From Leeuwenhoekiella sp. (GTDB taxonomy: Bacteria; Bacteroidota; Bacteroidia; Flavobacteriales; Flavobacteriaceae): DNA of 64,000 bases. The position numbers and the translations under genes were made by a program. Positions 34,595-44,301 of this stretch are shown here, piece after piece. Location: assembly GCA_002708845.1 (NCBI GenBank), contig PAPI01000024.1:1-64000 (forward strand), given 5' to 3'. The notes under the pieces were generated by a model. That model was not told where the DNA came from. It saw only the letters and a program-made list of their open reading frames with translations, and searched no databases. The first letter of the stretch is position 1; every line of letters begins with the position of its first letter.

Positions 34595-36711
34595 TCCGCT
34601 TTCTCTAACTCTAAGAGTGTAAGTGCTAACCGTATTTTGTAGTACGGTATTTTCTCTTCAAAATATTCAAAATAGGGCTTTAACGTATCGGGATTGCCTA
34701 GTTCTTTTGCAGCTTCCTTTATCTGCGAAACCTCTTCTTTACTTACAAACTCATATAAGTCAATAGCTTCACCATCTAACGCCAGTTTCGCCAAATGAGA
34801 ATATACGGTGGTATCTTTTAAATCGCGCTTTCGCGAAATTTCTTCAATACTTAACCCCTCTTTAAGCAGTTGAAAGGTTACCTGATGTGTAGTTGTCTTA
34901 CTTCCCTTTTTTTTAATTTTTTTAGCCTGAAAATCTAAAATGGCATCAATAAACGCGTCTCCATATACCTCAAGTTTGCGCTGGCCTACACCACTTATTT
35001 CCAGCAATTCCATCTCACTCATAGGACGTACCCGTTCCATTTCTTTTAGGGTAGCATCACTAAAAACCAAATATGCTGGAATTTCTTCCTCTTTAGCAAT
35101 TTCTGCACGCAGCTTTCTGAGTTTTTCAAACAGGTCATTGCCTTTCTTAATTTTTGGTTCATTTGCTACGACTGGTTCAGGCTGAATCGCTTCGGTAGGA
35201 TGCGTGAGCAAAACCTTTTTTCCATTAAATAACACTTCCTTGCTTGACGGAGTTAAGTGTAAGGCATTGTTCAGGTGAAAGGCAATTTCGCAATACCCCT
35301 GATTAATCAGTTGCAAGACATAATGCTGCCAGTCTTTCCAGGACGTATCTTTACCTATCCCGAAGGTTTTAACTTCTTGGAGACCTTTATCAATAATCAT
35401 CGCGTTTTTCGCACCGCGCAGAATATCGATAATGACACCTATAGGCTCGCTGTTTTTCACCCTTGCAATAGTAGATAATGCTTTTTGGGCAAGAATAGTT
35501 CCGTCAAAGAACTGAGGGGGATTTTTACAAACATCACAGTTTCCGCAGTCTTCCTCTAAAAATTCACCAAAATAACTCAGTAGAATTTTACGGCGGCAGG
35601 TAAGGGCTTCAGTATACTGCTTCATGCGATCTAACTTGGCATTTTGTACTTCTTCGTTTGCCGCTCCCTGAGTAAAACGCCTCAATTGAATCACATCTGC
35701 GTAGGTATGAAAAAGCAAAGCATGGGCATCAAGGCCATCGCGTCCGGCCCTACCAATTTCCTGATAATAGCCTTCCAGATTTTTGGGCATATTGTAATGA
35801 ATCACCCAGCGCACGTTTGATTTATCGATCCCCATACCAAAAGCTACAGTAGCGCAAACCACCTGAGTTTTATCGTAAATAAAATCTTCCTGTACGCGGG
35901 TACGCTCTTCAAAACTCAAACCAGCATGATAAGATTCGGCTTTGAAACCCTTGTTTTTAAGGGATTGGGCAACAGTTTCGGTTGTTTTGCGGCTTAAACA
36001 ATAAACGATACCGCTGGTATTGGGACGTTTGGCAAGAAATTTTTTGATCTGGTCCAGGCGTTTATCTGCGGCACGTACCTCGAGGGTAATATTTTTTCGG
36101 TCAAAAGAGCTGATAAACTGCTTGGCGTGCGTGATATTAAGCTGCTCGGCGATATCCTGTCGCGTGGCTTTATCAGCGGTTGCGGTAAGGGCAATAACCG
36201 GAACTTTAGGTAATGTCTTTTTTAAAAAACCCAATTGCTGATAGGAGGGTCTGAAGTCGTGCCCCCAGGAAGAAATGCAATGCGCCTCATCTATGGCGAT
36301 GCAGCTTATGTAGTTTTCGGAAAGCAGTGGCGATAATCCCGAAAGGCTTTCCGGAGCTACATAGAGAAGCTTTAATTCTCCATTTGCAGCTTTAGACAGA
36401 ATTTCCTGTTGGTCTTCGGCCTGCTGGCTGCTGTTGTAAAAATCGGCCTTGATCCCGTTTGCATTCAGTCCGTCTACCTGATCTTTCATCAGCGCAATCA
36501 AAGGAGAGATCACCAGCGTCAGGCCTTTAAAATGCATAGCGGGTAGCTGGTAGCAAATAGATTTTCCGCCACCCGTGGGCATAATGACGATGGCATCCTT
36601 TCCGGAAAGTACCGTTTCTATAATTTCTTGCTGATTGCTTCTAAAACTGTCGTACCCAAAATAGGTCTTCAAAGAAGTGAGCAGCTCGGTTTGATCAACG
36701 ATAGTAGACAT
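34591..36711 (-). CDS. recQ: ATP-dependent DNA helicase RecQ
   Basis: A 706-residue 3'-5' helicase. Helicase domain 1 has [13 protein letters not shown] (46-58) and [16 protein letters not shown]. Domain 2 has [33 protein letters not shown] and [10 protein letters not shown]. An RQC zinc site follows ([22 protein letters not shown]), then the winged helix and an HRDC domain ([21 protein letters not shown]). About 110 extra C-terminal residues contain a helix-turn-helix-like repeat ([19 protein letters not shown]), a tail also found in other Bacteroidota RecQ. It acts in recombination and fork repair. Confidence 0.96.
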   Translation of the reverse strand: MSTIVDQTELLTSLKTYFGYDSFRSNQQEIIETVLSGKDAIVIMPTGGGKSICYQLPAMHFKGLTLVISPLIALMKDQVDGLNANGIKADFYNSSQQAEDQQEILSKAANGELKLLYVAPESLSGLSPLLSENYISCIAIDEAHCISSWGHDFRPSYQQLGFLKKTLPKVPVIALTATADKATRQDIAEQLNITHAKQFISSFDRKNITLEVRAADKRLDQIKKFLAKRPNTSGIVYCLSRKTTETVAQSLKNKGFKAESYHAGLSFEERTRVQEDFIYDKTQVVCATVAFGMGIDKSNVRWVIHYNMPKNLEGYYQEIGRAGRDGLDAHALLFHTYADVIQLRRFTQGAANEEVQNAKLDRMKQYTEALTCRRKILLSYFGEFLEEDCGNCDVCKNPPQFFDGTILAQKALSTIARVKNSEPIGVIIDILRGAKNAMIIDKGLQEVKTFGIGKDTSWKDWQHYVLQLINQGYCEIAFHLNNALHLTPSSKEVLFNGKKVLLTHPTEAIQPEPVVANEPKIKKGNDLFEKLRKLRAEIAKEEEIPAYLVFSDATLKEMERVRPMSEMELLEISGVGQRKLEVYGDAFIDAILDFQAKKIKKKGSKTTTHQVTFQLLKEGLSIEEISRKRDLKDTTVYSHLAKLALDGEAIDLYEFVSKEEVSQIKEAAKELGNPDTLKPYFEYFEEKIPYYKIRLALTLLELEKAD
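34829..34838. repeat. TTTCGCGAAA palindrome inside recQ
   Basis: A perfect 10-bp palindrome in the coding sequence of the recQ C-terminal extension. It matches the core of the TTTCGC/GCGAAA family listed at 24943, 31049, 43593 and 47748, but here has no loop. Confidence 0.4.
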
Positions 36712-36957
36712 AGTAGAAACTTTTTTGCAAAAAACGGCATTTTTAAGCAGATAGCTCAGGACCTGCAGCGTTTTAAGATTTCTAGGTTAGAAGTTCAGGA
36801 TTTAACATTATATATTTTACAAAAACAGGTTTTGCTTTTTAAACATTATGCATTTTTACAAACTCAAAATGAATATTAAATAATTCTTGATAATAAATGA
36901 AACAAAGCCTTGATAATAAAAGGTTTTGCTTAGAATTTATCTGTAAAATTGTCTCGT

Positions 36958-37845
36958 ATGAAAGCTAGAAAATACACCATCGCAGTACTGCAACTCAACC
37001 TTAACAATACACCGGAAAATAATCTGGAGAAGTGTAAAAAGTGGGTGCGAGAAGCCGCCGCTCAAGGAGCGGAAGTGATCTCCCTGCCCGAACTCTATAG
37101 CAGTCATTACTTTTGTCAGGATGAGGATGTAGACAATTTTAAGTATGCAGAGCCGCTATACGATATTTCGTTTACCGCTTTTAGCGCATTGGCAAAAGAG
37201 TTAGGCGTTGTGATTATTGTTCCGTTTTTTGAGAAGCGGATGAGCGGTATTTATCATAATAGTGCTTACATCATCGATACAGACGGAAGCGAAGCCGGTT
37301 TATACCGAAAAATGCACATTCCAGATGATCCCCATTTTTATGAGAAATTTTACTTTACTCCGGGAGATTTAGGTTTTAAAACCATAAAAACCAAAAAGTC
37401 CAATCTGGGTACGCTTATCTGCTGGGATCAATGGTATCCTGAAGCCGCACGTTTAACGGCCTTACAGGGTGCTGAAGTCTTATTTTATCCAACAGCAATA
37501 GGCTGGCATCCGCAGGAAAAAGCGCAATACGGAGTAAATCAACACGGTGCGTGGATGAATGTAATGAAAGGTCACGCTGTGGCAAATGGTGTTTATGTGG
37601 CAGCCGCAAATCGTATTGGTTTAGAGAAATATGTGCCGGATACTAACGGAATTGAATTCTGGGGGCAGTCTTTTATTTGTGGTCCGCAAGGCGAAATCCT
37701 GGCTCAGGCATCTGTAGATCAGGAAGAAATTTTGATGGCAGAAATTGACCTCGACCTGCAAGAAAATGTACGTCAAAACTGGCCCTTTTTCAGAGATCGC
37801 CGAATTGATTTTTACGGAGAAATAACCAAACGTGCACTCGATTAA
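36958..37845 (+). CDS. aguB: N-carbamoylputrescine amidase
   Basis: A 295-residue nitrilase-superfamily enzyme converting N-carbamoylputrescine to putrescine, CO2 and ammonia. The catalytic Glu is in SLPELYSSHYFCQ, the Lys is in YRKMHIPDDPHFYEKFYFTPG and the Cys is in GTLICWDQWYPEAARL. FWGQSFICGPQGE is also family-specific. An upstream TTG would add three residues, but ATG at 36958 is preferred. It is followed after three bases by aguA, which makes its substrate, so the pair is an agmatine route to putrescine. Confidence 0.95.
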   Translation: MKARKYTIAVLQLNLNNTPENNLEKCKKWVREAAAQGAEVISLPELYSSHYFCQDEDVDNFKYAEPLYDISFTAFSALAKELGVVIIVPFFEKRMSGIYHNSAYIIDTDGSEAGLYRKMHIPDDPHFYEKFYFTPGDLGFKTIKTKKSNLGTLICWDQWYPEAARLTALQGAEVLFYPTAIGWHPQEKAQYGVNQHGAWMNVMKGHAVANGVYVAAANRIGLEKYVPDTNGIEFWGQSFICGPQGEILAQASVDQEEILMAEIDLDLQENVRQNWPFFRDRRIDFYGEITKRALD

Positions 37846-37848
37846 TAC

Positions 37849-38886
37849 ATGAGAAAAGAACGACGTCTACCTGCAGAATGGGAAAAACAGCAAGGAATTT
37901 TGCTCTGTTTTCCCGGAAATGGCAACGATTGGCCGGGGAAATACCAGACTATTCAGTTTGCCTTTGCCGAGTTTATCAAAAAAATTGCAGATACTGAAAC
38001 CGTTTTTGTTCTCGTGGGAAGCGAAGGCATACGTGACAAAGCTTTAAGCCTGCTTGAAGCGGCTCATGTAAATCTTAGTAAAGTCACATTCATTATTCAA
38101 AAAACCAACCGCAGCTGGATGCGCGATGCCGGCCCTATCATTGTAAAAAACGATTCGGGCCGCGAAGCGCTTAATTTTAATTTTAACGGCTGGGCAAAAT
38201 ACGGCAACTTCAGGCTAGACAAACAGGTGCCCAAGCGTATGGGGGATTTTTTAGGAATTCCGGTAAAGCAGGTTATGCACAAAGGGGAACCTGTTATTCT
38301 GGAAGGTGGTGCAATAGATGTTAACGGTAACGGAACCTTGCTTACAACCGAAGAATGCCTTCTCGATCCCGAGGTTCAGGTACGAAATCCGAATTATACA
38401 AAAGCAGATTACGAACTCATTTTTAAAAAATACCTGGGTGTTACGAATACCATTTGGCTTGGAAATGGTATTGCCGGGGATGATACACACGGTCATGTGG
38501 ACGATTTGTGTCGTTTTGTAAATGCCAAAACCATCGTGACGGTAGTAGAAGAAGATGAGAAGGATGCTAATTATAAACCCCTGCAAGACAATTTAAAACG
38601 CCTGCAACAAGCAAAGCTTGAAGATGGCAGCAGTCCTGCGATTGTTACACTGCCTATGCCGAAAGCCATTAACTACGAGGACCTGCGCGTACCTGCCAGC
38701 TATGCCAATTTCCTTATTCTGAATAAAACAGTGCTGGTTCCTACATTTAATGACGCCAATGACCGGATTGCCTTAAATACTCTGGCCGATCTTTTCCCCG
38801 ATCGCGAAGTAATTGGGATCGGTGCTATAGACCTGATCTGGGGTCTTGGAACCCTACATTGTCTAAGTATGCAGTTACCGGAGTAG
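37849..38886 (+). CDS. aguA: Agmatine deiminase
   Basis: A 345-residue guanidino-group hydrolase that converts agmatine to N-carbamoylputrescine. Recognisable motifs are LPAEWEKQQGILLCFP, SWMRDAGPIIV, EGGAIDVNGNGTLLTTEECLL, DDTHGHVDDLCRFV (catalytic Asp/His) and the nucleophile Cys in GTLHCLSMQLPE at the C-terminus. It is coupled to aguB. No arginine decarboxylase is in the window. Confidence 0.96.
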   Translation: MRKERRLPAEWEKQQGILLCFPGNGNDWPGKYQTIQFAFAEFIKKIADTETVFVLVGSEGIRDKALSLLEAAHVNLSKVTFIIQKTNRSWMRDAGPIIVKNDSGREALNFNFNGWAKYGNFRLDKQVPKRMGDFLGIPVKQVMHKGEPVILEGGAIDVNGNGTLLTTEECLLDPEVQVRNPNYTKADYELIFKKYLGVTNTIWLGNGIAGDDTHGHVDDLCRFVNAKTIVTVVEEDEKDANYKPLQDNLKRLQQAKLEDGSSPAIVTLPMPKAINYEDLRVPASYANFLILNKTVLVPTFNDANDRIALNTLADLFPDREVIGIGAIDLIWGLGTLHCLSMQLPE

Positions 38887-39066
38887 ATTTTTTAGATTCT
38901 AGACTTCAGATTTTAGACTAGAGAATTTTACTTAAGGTAATAGACGAGATAAATACGTGGATATTCTAATTAGCTGAAAAGGTTTAATTTTTCTGAACTA
39001 AATTATCCGAACATTGAACCCTAAACCCGGAACGACAAACCGCAACTGCCAACTGAATTAAAAACG
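38887..39066. other. Intergenic tract with degenerate tandem words
   Basis: This gap of about 180 bases holds AGATTCTAGACTTCAGATTTTAGACTAGA, a run of near-copies of TTAGA/CTAGA. Nearer the helicase gene is an A/C-rich stretch (AACCCTAAACCC, CCGCAACTGCCAACTG). No gene or clear hairpin is present. It looks like slippage-derived low-complexity DNA. Confidence 0.5.
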
Positions 39067-39074
39067 TACCTTTG
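39067..39074 (+). promoter_or_regulatory. -7 element of the DEAD-box helicase gene
   Basis: TACCTTTG fits TAnnTTTG and is placed 17 bases before the ATG. The -33 region is not clear. Confidence 0.5.
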
Positions 39075-39090
39075 CCGCAAATACGCACAC

Positions 39091-40437
39091 ATGGCATCTT
39101 TTGAAGATTTTAAAATAAATAAACAATTGCGTTATGCGATTGAAGACCTGGGTTTTACTGAAGCTACACCCATACAGGAACAGGCTTTTTCAGTTATTAG
39201 ATCGGGAAGGGATGTAGTAGGTATTGCACAGACTGGTACCGGTAAGACCTTTGCTTATACCTTGCCGTTATTAGAAGGTCTTAAATTTTCAAAACAGGTA
39301 AATCCGCGTATTCTTATCTTGGTGCCTACTCGTGAGCTCGTATTGCAGGTTGTAGATCAGATTAAAGAGTATGGTAAATACAGTTCTATTCGTGTTCTGG
39401 GAGTTTACGGAGGGACAAATATAAATACTCAGCGGCAGGAAGTCGCGCAGGGCTGTGACATCATTGTAGGTACACCTGGTCGTCTTTACGATTTGGCCGT
39501 AAGCCGTACGCTTCAGCTTAAATCGATCAAGCATTTGGTGATTGATGAAGTAGATGTGATGCTCGATTTGGGCTTCCGGTTTCAACTGGTTAATATTTTT
39601 GATCTGTTGCCACAACGACGTCAAAACATTATGTTTTCGGCAACGATGACTGATGAAGTAGATGAACTTATGGATACGTTTTTTACCGCCCCTGAGCGCA
39701 TTCAGGTGGCTTTAAGCGGAACTCCACTGGATTCTATTGAGCAAAGCTATTACCAGCTTCCCAATTTCTATACTAAGGTAAATTTGGTGACTCAGTTACT
39801 CAAAGACAAAGACACTTATCAAAAAAACCTGATTTTCGTATCCAACAAAAAACACGCAGATCGGGTATATACCGAACTTGCTGAAGTCTTTGGTGAATCG
39901 GTAGGCGTTATTCACGCAAATAAGACTCAAAATTATCGTATTCACGCTATCGAACAGTTTGACAAAGGCACCTATCGCATTTTAGTTACTACAGACGTTA
40001 TGGCGCGTGGGCTCGATCTGGATCAGATCACACACGTATTTAATCTCGATGTTCCCCGTTTTCCGGAAAACTATATGCACCGCATAGGCCGTACCGGTAG
40101 GGCAGATCATAAAGGAAACAGCATTTTGATGGGTACTGCTGACGAAGTCGAGAAAAAGGAGGCTATTGAAGCCTTGATGAACCGTAGCATCGAGCAAAAG
40201 GATGTGCCACAAGACCTGGAAGTTTCTACTAAATTACTTCCTGAAGAACAGCCCGATCACGTGGAAATTAATAATCCGTCAAAACGTCCTGATGACCGTG
40301 GAGCCAGTTTTCACGAGAAAAAAGAGAAGAATAAAAAAGTCAATCTGGGCGGAAGCTACAGACGGGAAATCGCCAAGAAATACAAGAAACCTAAAACCCG
40401 CGGAGATAAAAATTACAACCGTCGCAACAAAAAGTAG
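39091..40437 (+). CDS. DEAD-box RNA helicase
   Basis: A 448-residue RNA helicase. Motifs in order are the Q motif (FTEATPIQEQAF), AQTGTGKT, PTRELVLQV, GG, TPGRLYDL, IDEVDVMLDLGF (DEVD instead of DEAD), SAT, IFVSNKKHADRV, TTDVMARGLDLDQITHVFN and HRIGRTGRA. The basic, low-complexity C-terminal tail (YRREIAKKYKKPKTRGDKNY) probably binds RNA. These helicases work in ribosome assembly or RNA decay, often in the cold. The Val in motif II is a noteworthy variant but is seen in other members of the RhlE-like group. Confidence 0.93.
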   Translation: MASFEDFKINKQLRYAIEDLGFTEATPIQEQAFSVIRSGRDVVGIAQTGTGKTFAYTLPLLEGLKFSKQVNPRILILVPTRELVLQVVDQIKEYGKYSSIRVLGVYGGTNINTQRQEVAQGCDIIVGTPGRLYDLAVSRTLQLKSIKHLVIDEVDVMLDLGFRFQLVNIFDLLPQRRQNIMFSATMTDEVDELMDTFFTAPERIQVALSGTPLDSIEQSYYQLPNFYTKVNLVTQLLKDKDTYQKNLIFVSNKKHADRVYTELAEVFGESVGVIHANKTQNYRIHAIEQFDKGTYRILVTTDVMARGLDLDQITHVFNLDVPRFPENYMHRIGRTGRADHKGNSILMGTADEVEKKEAIEALMNRSIEQKDVPQDLEVSTKLLPEEQPDHVEINNPSKRPDDRGASFHEKKEKNKKVNLGGSYRREIAKKYKKPKTRGDKNYNRRNKK

Positions 40438-40458
40438 GTGAAATTTGTAATGCTATTG

Positions 40459-40833
40459 CTATAAGGCGTACTGTTCTAGAAGGTTAAGAGTAGTATAGTT
40501 CAGTGTTTCCTGATGACAGGCTTCCAGTTTAAGTTTAGGAGCAACTCCGGCTTTTTCGGCCTCCAGCCATCTGCTTACACATAAACACCAGAAATCACCG
40601 GGTTTAAGCCCCGGAAAGTTCCACTGTGGTCGTGGAGTAATGAGATCGTTTCCGCGATTTGCTGAAAAATTTAAAAATGCTTCGGTTACCTGAGCACATA
40701 CCACGTGAGTTCCTGAGTCTTGTTCGATTGTTCTGCAAAATCCGTCTCTAAAATAACCGGTTAAGGGTTCGTAACAACAAGCAATTAAAGGCTTTCCGAA
40801 TACATTAAGCGAAGTATCTTCCATAATCGACAT
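40459..40833 (-). CDS. DUF2237 family protein
   Basis: A 124-residue soluble protein with the DUF2237 pattern: NVFGKPLIACCYEPLTGYFRD near the start, GTHVVCAQVTEAFLNFS, RGNDLITPRPQWNFPGLKPG and DFWCLCVSRWLEAEKAG. Several cysteines are conserved. The biochemical role is unknown. It starts directly at the stop of the DoxX-like gene upstream, so the three minus-strand genes here form one unit. Confidence 0.88.
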   Translation of the reverse strand: MSIMEDTSLNVFGKPLIACCYEPLTGYFRDGFCRTIEQDSGTHVVCAQVTEAFLNFSANRGNDLITPRPQWNFPGLKPGDFWCLCVSRWLEAEKAGVAPKLKLEACHQETLNYTTLNLLEQYAL

Positions 40834-41181
40834 TTAGTTTTTAAAGAAATAAATAGCTAAAAATAGGTTGACGAGCATAAAAATAAAAGCTGGGGACGAG
40901 GCCAGAAAGCTGTCTCTAATTCGCAACCGCGTTATAAACCCAAGCAGCATAAGTATAGCAAGTCCTGCAGTACTTAAGACCAGTAGTATAGTGCTAAAAA
41001 AAATACCGGTAATGATACCCAGCCCGCCCAATAACTGTAAATAGCCCGTGGTTCTGCGCCATTTGCTAAGTCCAAAACGCACAAATTCGTCTTTCATTCT
41101 TTGGGTTAACAAGCAACTGATGCCATATAAAACAAAGGCAATACCGGTAAATAAGGCGAGGCTTTTTAGTAAAAGTATCAA
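40834..41181 (-). CDS. DoxX-like small membrane protein
   Basis: A 115-residue protein with four predicted membrane helices (LALFTGIAFVLYGISCL, LQLLGGLGIITGIFFS, LLVLSTAGLAILMLLGF, FIFMLVNLFLAIYFF). The pattern is typical of DoxX-like quinone-related proteins. KWRRTTGYLQLLGG is the family motif. It overlaps the upstream DoxX-like gene by four bases. The two may form a heteromeric membrane complex. The substrate is unknown. Confidence 0.75.
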   Translation of the reverse strand: MILLLKSLALFTGIAFVLYGISCLLTQRMKDEFVRFGLSKWRRTTGYLQLLGGLGIITGIFFSTILLVLSTAGLAILMLLGFITRLRIRDSFLASSPAFIFMLVNLFLAIYFFKN

Positions 41182-41540
41182 TTGAAAAATCCGTAGTGAT
41201 AACCTGCGATAAATAAGCTTAGTGCCAGTAAGGTCAAAGAGGGCAGGTGTTTAACAAAAGGATTATTGACCTTAAAATGTGCAAATTGAGCACAAATCAT
41301 CAGGAAGGCCATCAATAAAGCAGGGATTGCTGCCAGACCCGGATACCAGATGCTCGTAATAAGCAGGGTAGAAAGGGCAATTTTAGAAGCACCTACAAAA
41401 TTGCGAATGAGGTCAGGCAAACCATACTCTTTAAATTCGTTTACAATATTGTCCCAGCGCAGTACCCAGACAATGAGTATCGAAATGGCAATAATAACTT
41501 TAGCTAGTGTAACAAGTAGTTCCATAGTTTTTAATTTCAA
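41178..41540 (-). CDS. DoxX-like small membrane protein (second)
   Basis: A 120-residue membrane protein with four predicted helices and a central FKEYGLPDLIRNFVGASKIA motif, which corresponds to the 'position of the FxxYG...R..G' segment in DoxX-like proteins. It is the first gene of the DoxX-DoxX-DUF2237 unit, overlapping the next gene by ATGA. Function is not known. Confidence 0.72.
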   Translation of the reverse strand: MKLKTMELLVTLAKVIIAISILIVWVLRWDNIVNEFKEYGLPDLIRNFVGASKIALSTLLITSIWYPGLAAIPALLMAFLMICAQFAHFKVNNPFVKHLPSLTLLALSLFIAGYHYGFFN

Positions 41541-41722
41541 TTTAAGCTAAGCCTTTGATTGAAAGCTATCAACGGACGATAATCTTTAGTTAAAATACTT
41601 TCAAAAATTTTGAATGTTAACTTTAAATAAGGATGCTAGCGGCTTAGATATTAATGTTTTCTAAAAGAATTTATTTCCGGTTAATCCTTTTTTTCTTTTA
41701 CATATCTTGAGCAGCATAAAGA

Positions 41723-42997
41723 ATGGCTAGAACTATGGAATCAACTAACGACAAACGCATTTTTATTGTAGGAGCAGGGGTAAGCGGTCTGGTAGCAGCT
41801 CGTGTACTTGAGAATCACGGGTATAGTCCTACAATTTTTGAAGCCGGTGATCGGGTAGGGGGTCGTGTAAAAACAGATATTGTAGAAGGTTACCAGCTGG
41901 ATCATGGTTTTCAGGTAATGCTTGATGCCTATCCCATGGCTCAGGAATACCTCAATTACGATAAGCTTGATCTTCAAAAACTGATTCCGGGAGCTATACT
42001 TTTCAATAACGGAAAACGAAGAGCTCTGGGAGACCCCACCCGTGAACTTTCCATGGCAGTACCTACTATGCTGAGCAGTATAGGTTCGTTTTCAGATAAA
42101 CTAAAGGTTTTAAAACTGAATTTCAAACTGCGCAAAAAATCACTCGACGCCATTTTTACTTCCGAAGAAAAAACAACTTTGCAGTATCTGCAGGATTACG
42201 GCTTTTCTCAGGGAATGATTAACGGCTTTTTCAAACCCTTTTTTACGGGCATATATTTGGAAGATCAGCTACAGACCTCGAGCCGTATGTTTGAATTCGT
42301 TTTTAAAATGTTTGGCGAGGGTTCTGCGGTAATTCCACGTGCGGGTATAGAAGCTATTCCCTTGCAACTGCAGGAACGGCTCACCCAGACGAATTTTAGC
42401 TTTAATACACGGGTAAAGCAGGTAACTCAAAATACAGTAATCTTAGAAGATGGTACTGAGCACCATAGTCTGGGAACGATTATCGCTACAGAAGCAGGCG
42501 ATTTAGTTAGCAACCTGAGTCAGCAGCAACTTTCATGGAAATCGGTAGACAATCTGTATTTTGAATTTAAAGGTTCGGCGGTTTATCACAAACCCATTAT
42601 CGGACTTTTTAATGCCGAAAATACACTGGTAAACAACATTCATTATGTAACCAATATCGCCAATGAGTATGAAGGGAGAAATGGCCTGCTTTCGGTATCC
42701 GTTGTTAAAGAACATCAGCTGTCTGAAGAAGATCTTATCAAACATGTACAGAACGAATTGAAGCAACACGCTAAAATCACCAATACCCGCTTTTTAAAAC
42801 GTTACACTATAAAGAAAGCGCTGCCTAATCTTGATAATTTGCGCTATGAGATGGCTCCAACCGAAACCCAACTCACTACCGGAATTTTTCTGGCCGGAGA
42901 TCAACAATTAAATGGTTCGCTGAATGCAGCGATGATGGCCGGAGAGAGAGCAGCTTTAGGACTTATTCAGACACTGGAAGGTGGGGTGATTAGTTGA
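41723..42997 (+). CDS. FAD-dependent amine oxidase/desaturase-like protein
   Basis: A 424-residue flavoprotein of the NAD(P)/FAD-binding amine oxidase group. The dinucleotide motif is IFIVGAGVSGLVAARVLENHGY, followed by FEAGDRVGGRVKTD, LDHGFQVM and the C-terminal FLAGDQQLNGSLNAAMMAGERAA. The family includes phytoene desaturases, protoporphyrinogen oxidases and UDP-galactopyranose mutase-like proteins. The substrate cannot be fixed from the sequence. The first Met or the Met four codons later could be the start. It converges with the pseudouridine synthase gene. Confidence 0.85.
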   Translation: MARTMESTNDKRIFIVGAGVSGLVAARVLENHGYSPTIFEAGDRVGGRVKTDIVEGYQLDHGFQVMLDAYPMAQEYLNYDKLDLQKLIPGAILFNNGKRRALGDPTRELSMAVPTMLSSIGSFSDKLKVLKLNFKLRKKSLDAIFTSEEKTTLQYLQDYGFSQGMINGFFKPFFTGIYLEDQLQTSSRMFEFVFKMFGEGSAVIPRAGIEAIPLQLQERLTQTNFSFNTRVKQVTQNTVILEDGTEHHSLGTIIATEAGDLVSNLSQQQLSWKSVDNLYFEFKGSAVYHKPIIGLFNAENTLVNNIHYVTNIANEYEGRNGLLSVSVVKEHQLSEEDLIKHVQNELKQHAKITNTRFLKRYTIKKALPNLDNLRYEMAPTETQLTTGIFLAGDQQLNGSLNAAMMAGERAALGLIQTLEGGVIS

Positions 42998-43004
42998 TGG
43001 ATTT

Positions 43005-43583
43005 TTACAATTTCCCATCCCATTCCACAACCGCTCCGGGTTGTAAACTACCTAATTTGAGGTTTTCTACGCGTACCCGAACTAATCTAAGGGTAGGACA
43101 ATTAATAGCCGAAGTCATTTTACGTACCTGCCGAAATTTTCCTTCGCTAATCGTAATACGCAGCCAGGTGGTAGGACCGTGGCGTGCATCTCGTATTTTT
43201 TTACCACGTTCCGGTAAATCGGGATTTTCATCAAGCCGGGCAACTGTAGCGGGCTGTGTGGTGTATTTTTTACCGTCAAAGCCAATTTCGATTCCGTTGC
43301 GTAAATGATCCAGATCAGCTTCGGTGGGATCGCCATCAACAAGGGCATAATATTCCTTTTCAATCCCGCTTCGGTTAATGTGATCGCTTAACTTTCCGTC
43401 AGTAGTAATCAAGAGTAAACCTTCAGACTTCTCGTCCAGACGGCCAATAGGCATAATCCCTGCCGGCCAATCGTAGAGTTCATCCAGAAATTTTTTCTTT
43501 CGCCTTTGGCGCAAATCATTACTGCCCAGCTGGCTGATGTAGCCGTAGGGTTTAAAAAGCAGAAAATGCCGGTGAGTATTCAA
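43005..43583 (-). CDS. Pseudouridine synthase, RsuA/RluE type
   Basis: A 192-residue rRNA-modifying enzyme. FLLFKPYGYISQ opens the fold. The catalytic Asp is in PIGRLDEKSEGLLLITTDGKL, and the later motifs are KEYYALVDGDPTEADL and ISEGKFRQVRKMTSAINCPTLRLVRVRVENLKLG. The length and absence of an N-terminal S4 domain fit RluE (pseudouridine in 23S rRNA) rather than RsuA. The target site itself cannot be told from the protein. Confidence 0.9.
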   Translation of the reverse strand: MNTHRHFLLFKPYGYISQLGSNDLRQRRKKKFLDELYDWPAGIMPIGRLDEKSEGLLLITTDGKLSDHINRSGIEKEYYALVDGDPTEADLDHLRNGIEIGFDGKKYTTQPATVARLDENPDLPERGKKIRDARHGPTTWLRITISEGKFRQVRKMTSAINCPTLRLVRVRVENLKLGSLQPGAVVEWDGKL

Positions 43584-43592
43584 AAGTTGTAG

Positions 43593-43609
43593 TTTTCGCG
43601 TTGCGAAAA
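43593..43609. repeat. TTTTCGC-GTT-GCGAAAA palindrome
   Basis: Perfect 7-bp arms with a 3-base loop, located 10 bases upstream of the pseudouridine synthase start codon. It is a member of the TTTCGC/GCGAAA family. Confidence 0.55.
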
Positions 43610-43713
43610 TAAGAAAAGCAGGCCGGTCTGCTTAAGCTTTAACAGGAGCAGGTGTTTCGGTACGTGGCAAAATCCTATTTTTGGCATTCTTAAATCCCGA
43701 ATAAAATCTACTT

Positions 43714-44283
43714 ATGTCTGCAGCCACCAGGCGAAAAAAACAAGCCAAAGTCTTACGTCAATTTCGAAGTGTCCACCGGGCGATGGGAGCACTTTTATTT
43801 GTTTTCTTTTTTGTGATTTCGATTTCCGGAGTCTTGCTGGGTTTAAAGAAGAACAGTGGCGATTTGTTGTTGCCAAAAACGCAGACCGGTACCAGCAGTG
43901 ATTTGACCCAATGGCTGCCTATGGACAGTCTTAAAAACAAGGCGATTGCGGTACTGCGGGATTCGGTTTCTCGGGATCTTTCAGTCACACTCGACCGTAT
44001 TGATGTGCGTAACGAAAAGGGAATTGTCAAATTTATTTTTGCAGATCATTATTACGGCATTCAATTGGACGGTGTGACCGGTAAGGTACTTCATATTGGC
44101 AAACGCCGCTCTGATGTGATTGAGAACATTCACGATGGCTCTATTCTCGATGCGTATCTGGGTACTCAGGGCTATGTCAAACTGATTTATACGCTGATAA
44201 TGGGTATAGCTTTGTTGCTTTTTACCATAACCGGATTTTGGTTGTGGTACGGGCCGAAACGTATGCGGAAAAATCGCGACTAA
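43714..44283 (+). CDS. PepSY-type membrane protein
   Basis: A 189-residue protein with a membrane helix near residue 30 (FVFFFVISISGVLLGL), a periplasmic PepSY-like stretch (KFIFADHYYGIQLDGVTGKVL followed by IGKRRSDVIENIHDGSIL) and a C-terminal helix (LIYTLIMGIALLLFTITGFWLWYGPK). PepSY-associated membrane proteins bind small ligands or reduce iron compounds. No partner reductase is seen. It is followed after 18 bases by the metallo-hydrolase gene, probably in one transcript. Confidence 0.85.
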   Translation: MSAATRRKKQAKVLRQFRSVHRAMGALLFVFFFVISISGVLLGLKKNSGDLLLPKTQTGTSSDLTQWLPMDSLKNKAIAVLRDSVSRDLSVTLDRIDVRNEKGIVKFIFADHYYGIQLDGVTGKVLHIGKRRSDVIENIHDGSILDAYLGTQGYVKLIYTLIMGIALLLFTITGFWLWYGPKRMRKNRD

Positions 44284-44301
44284 CCCATTAAACGGAAGCA
44301 T

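Noticed and set aside
36628-36879. 83-codon frame overlapping the recQ start
   Set aside because: It is antisense to recQ for a third of its length, with no recognisable protein features. It is treated as chance.
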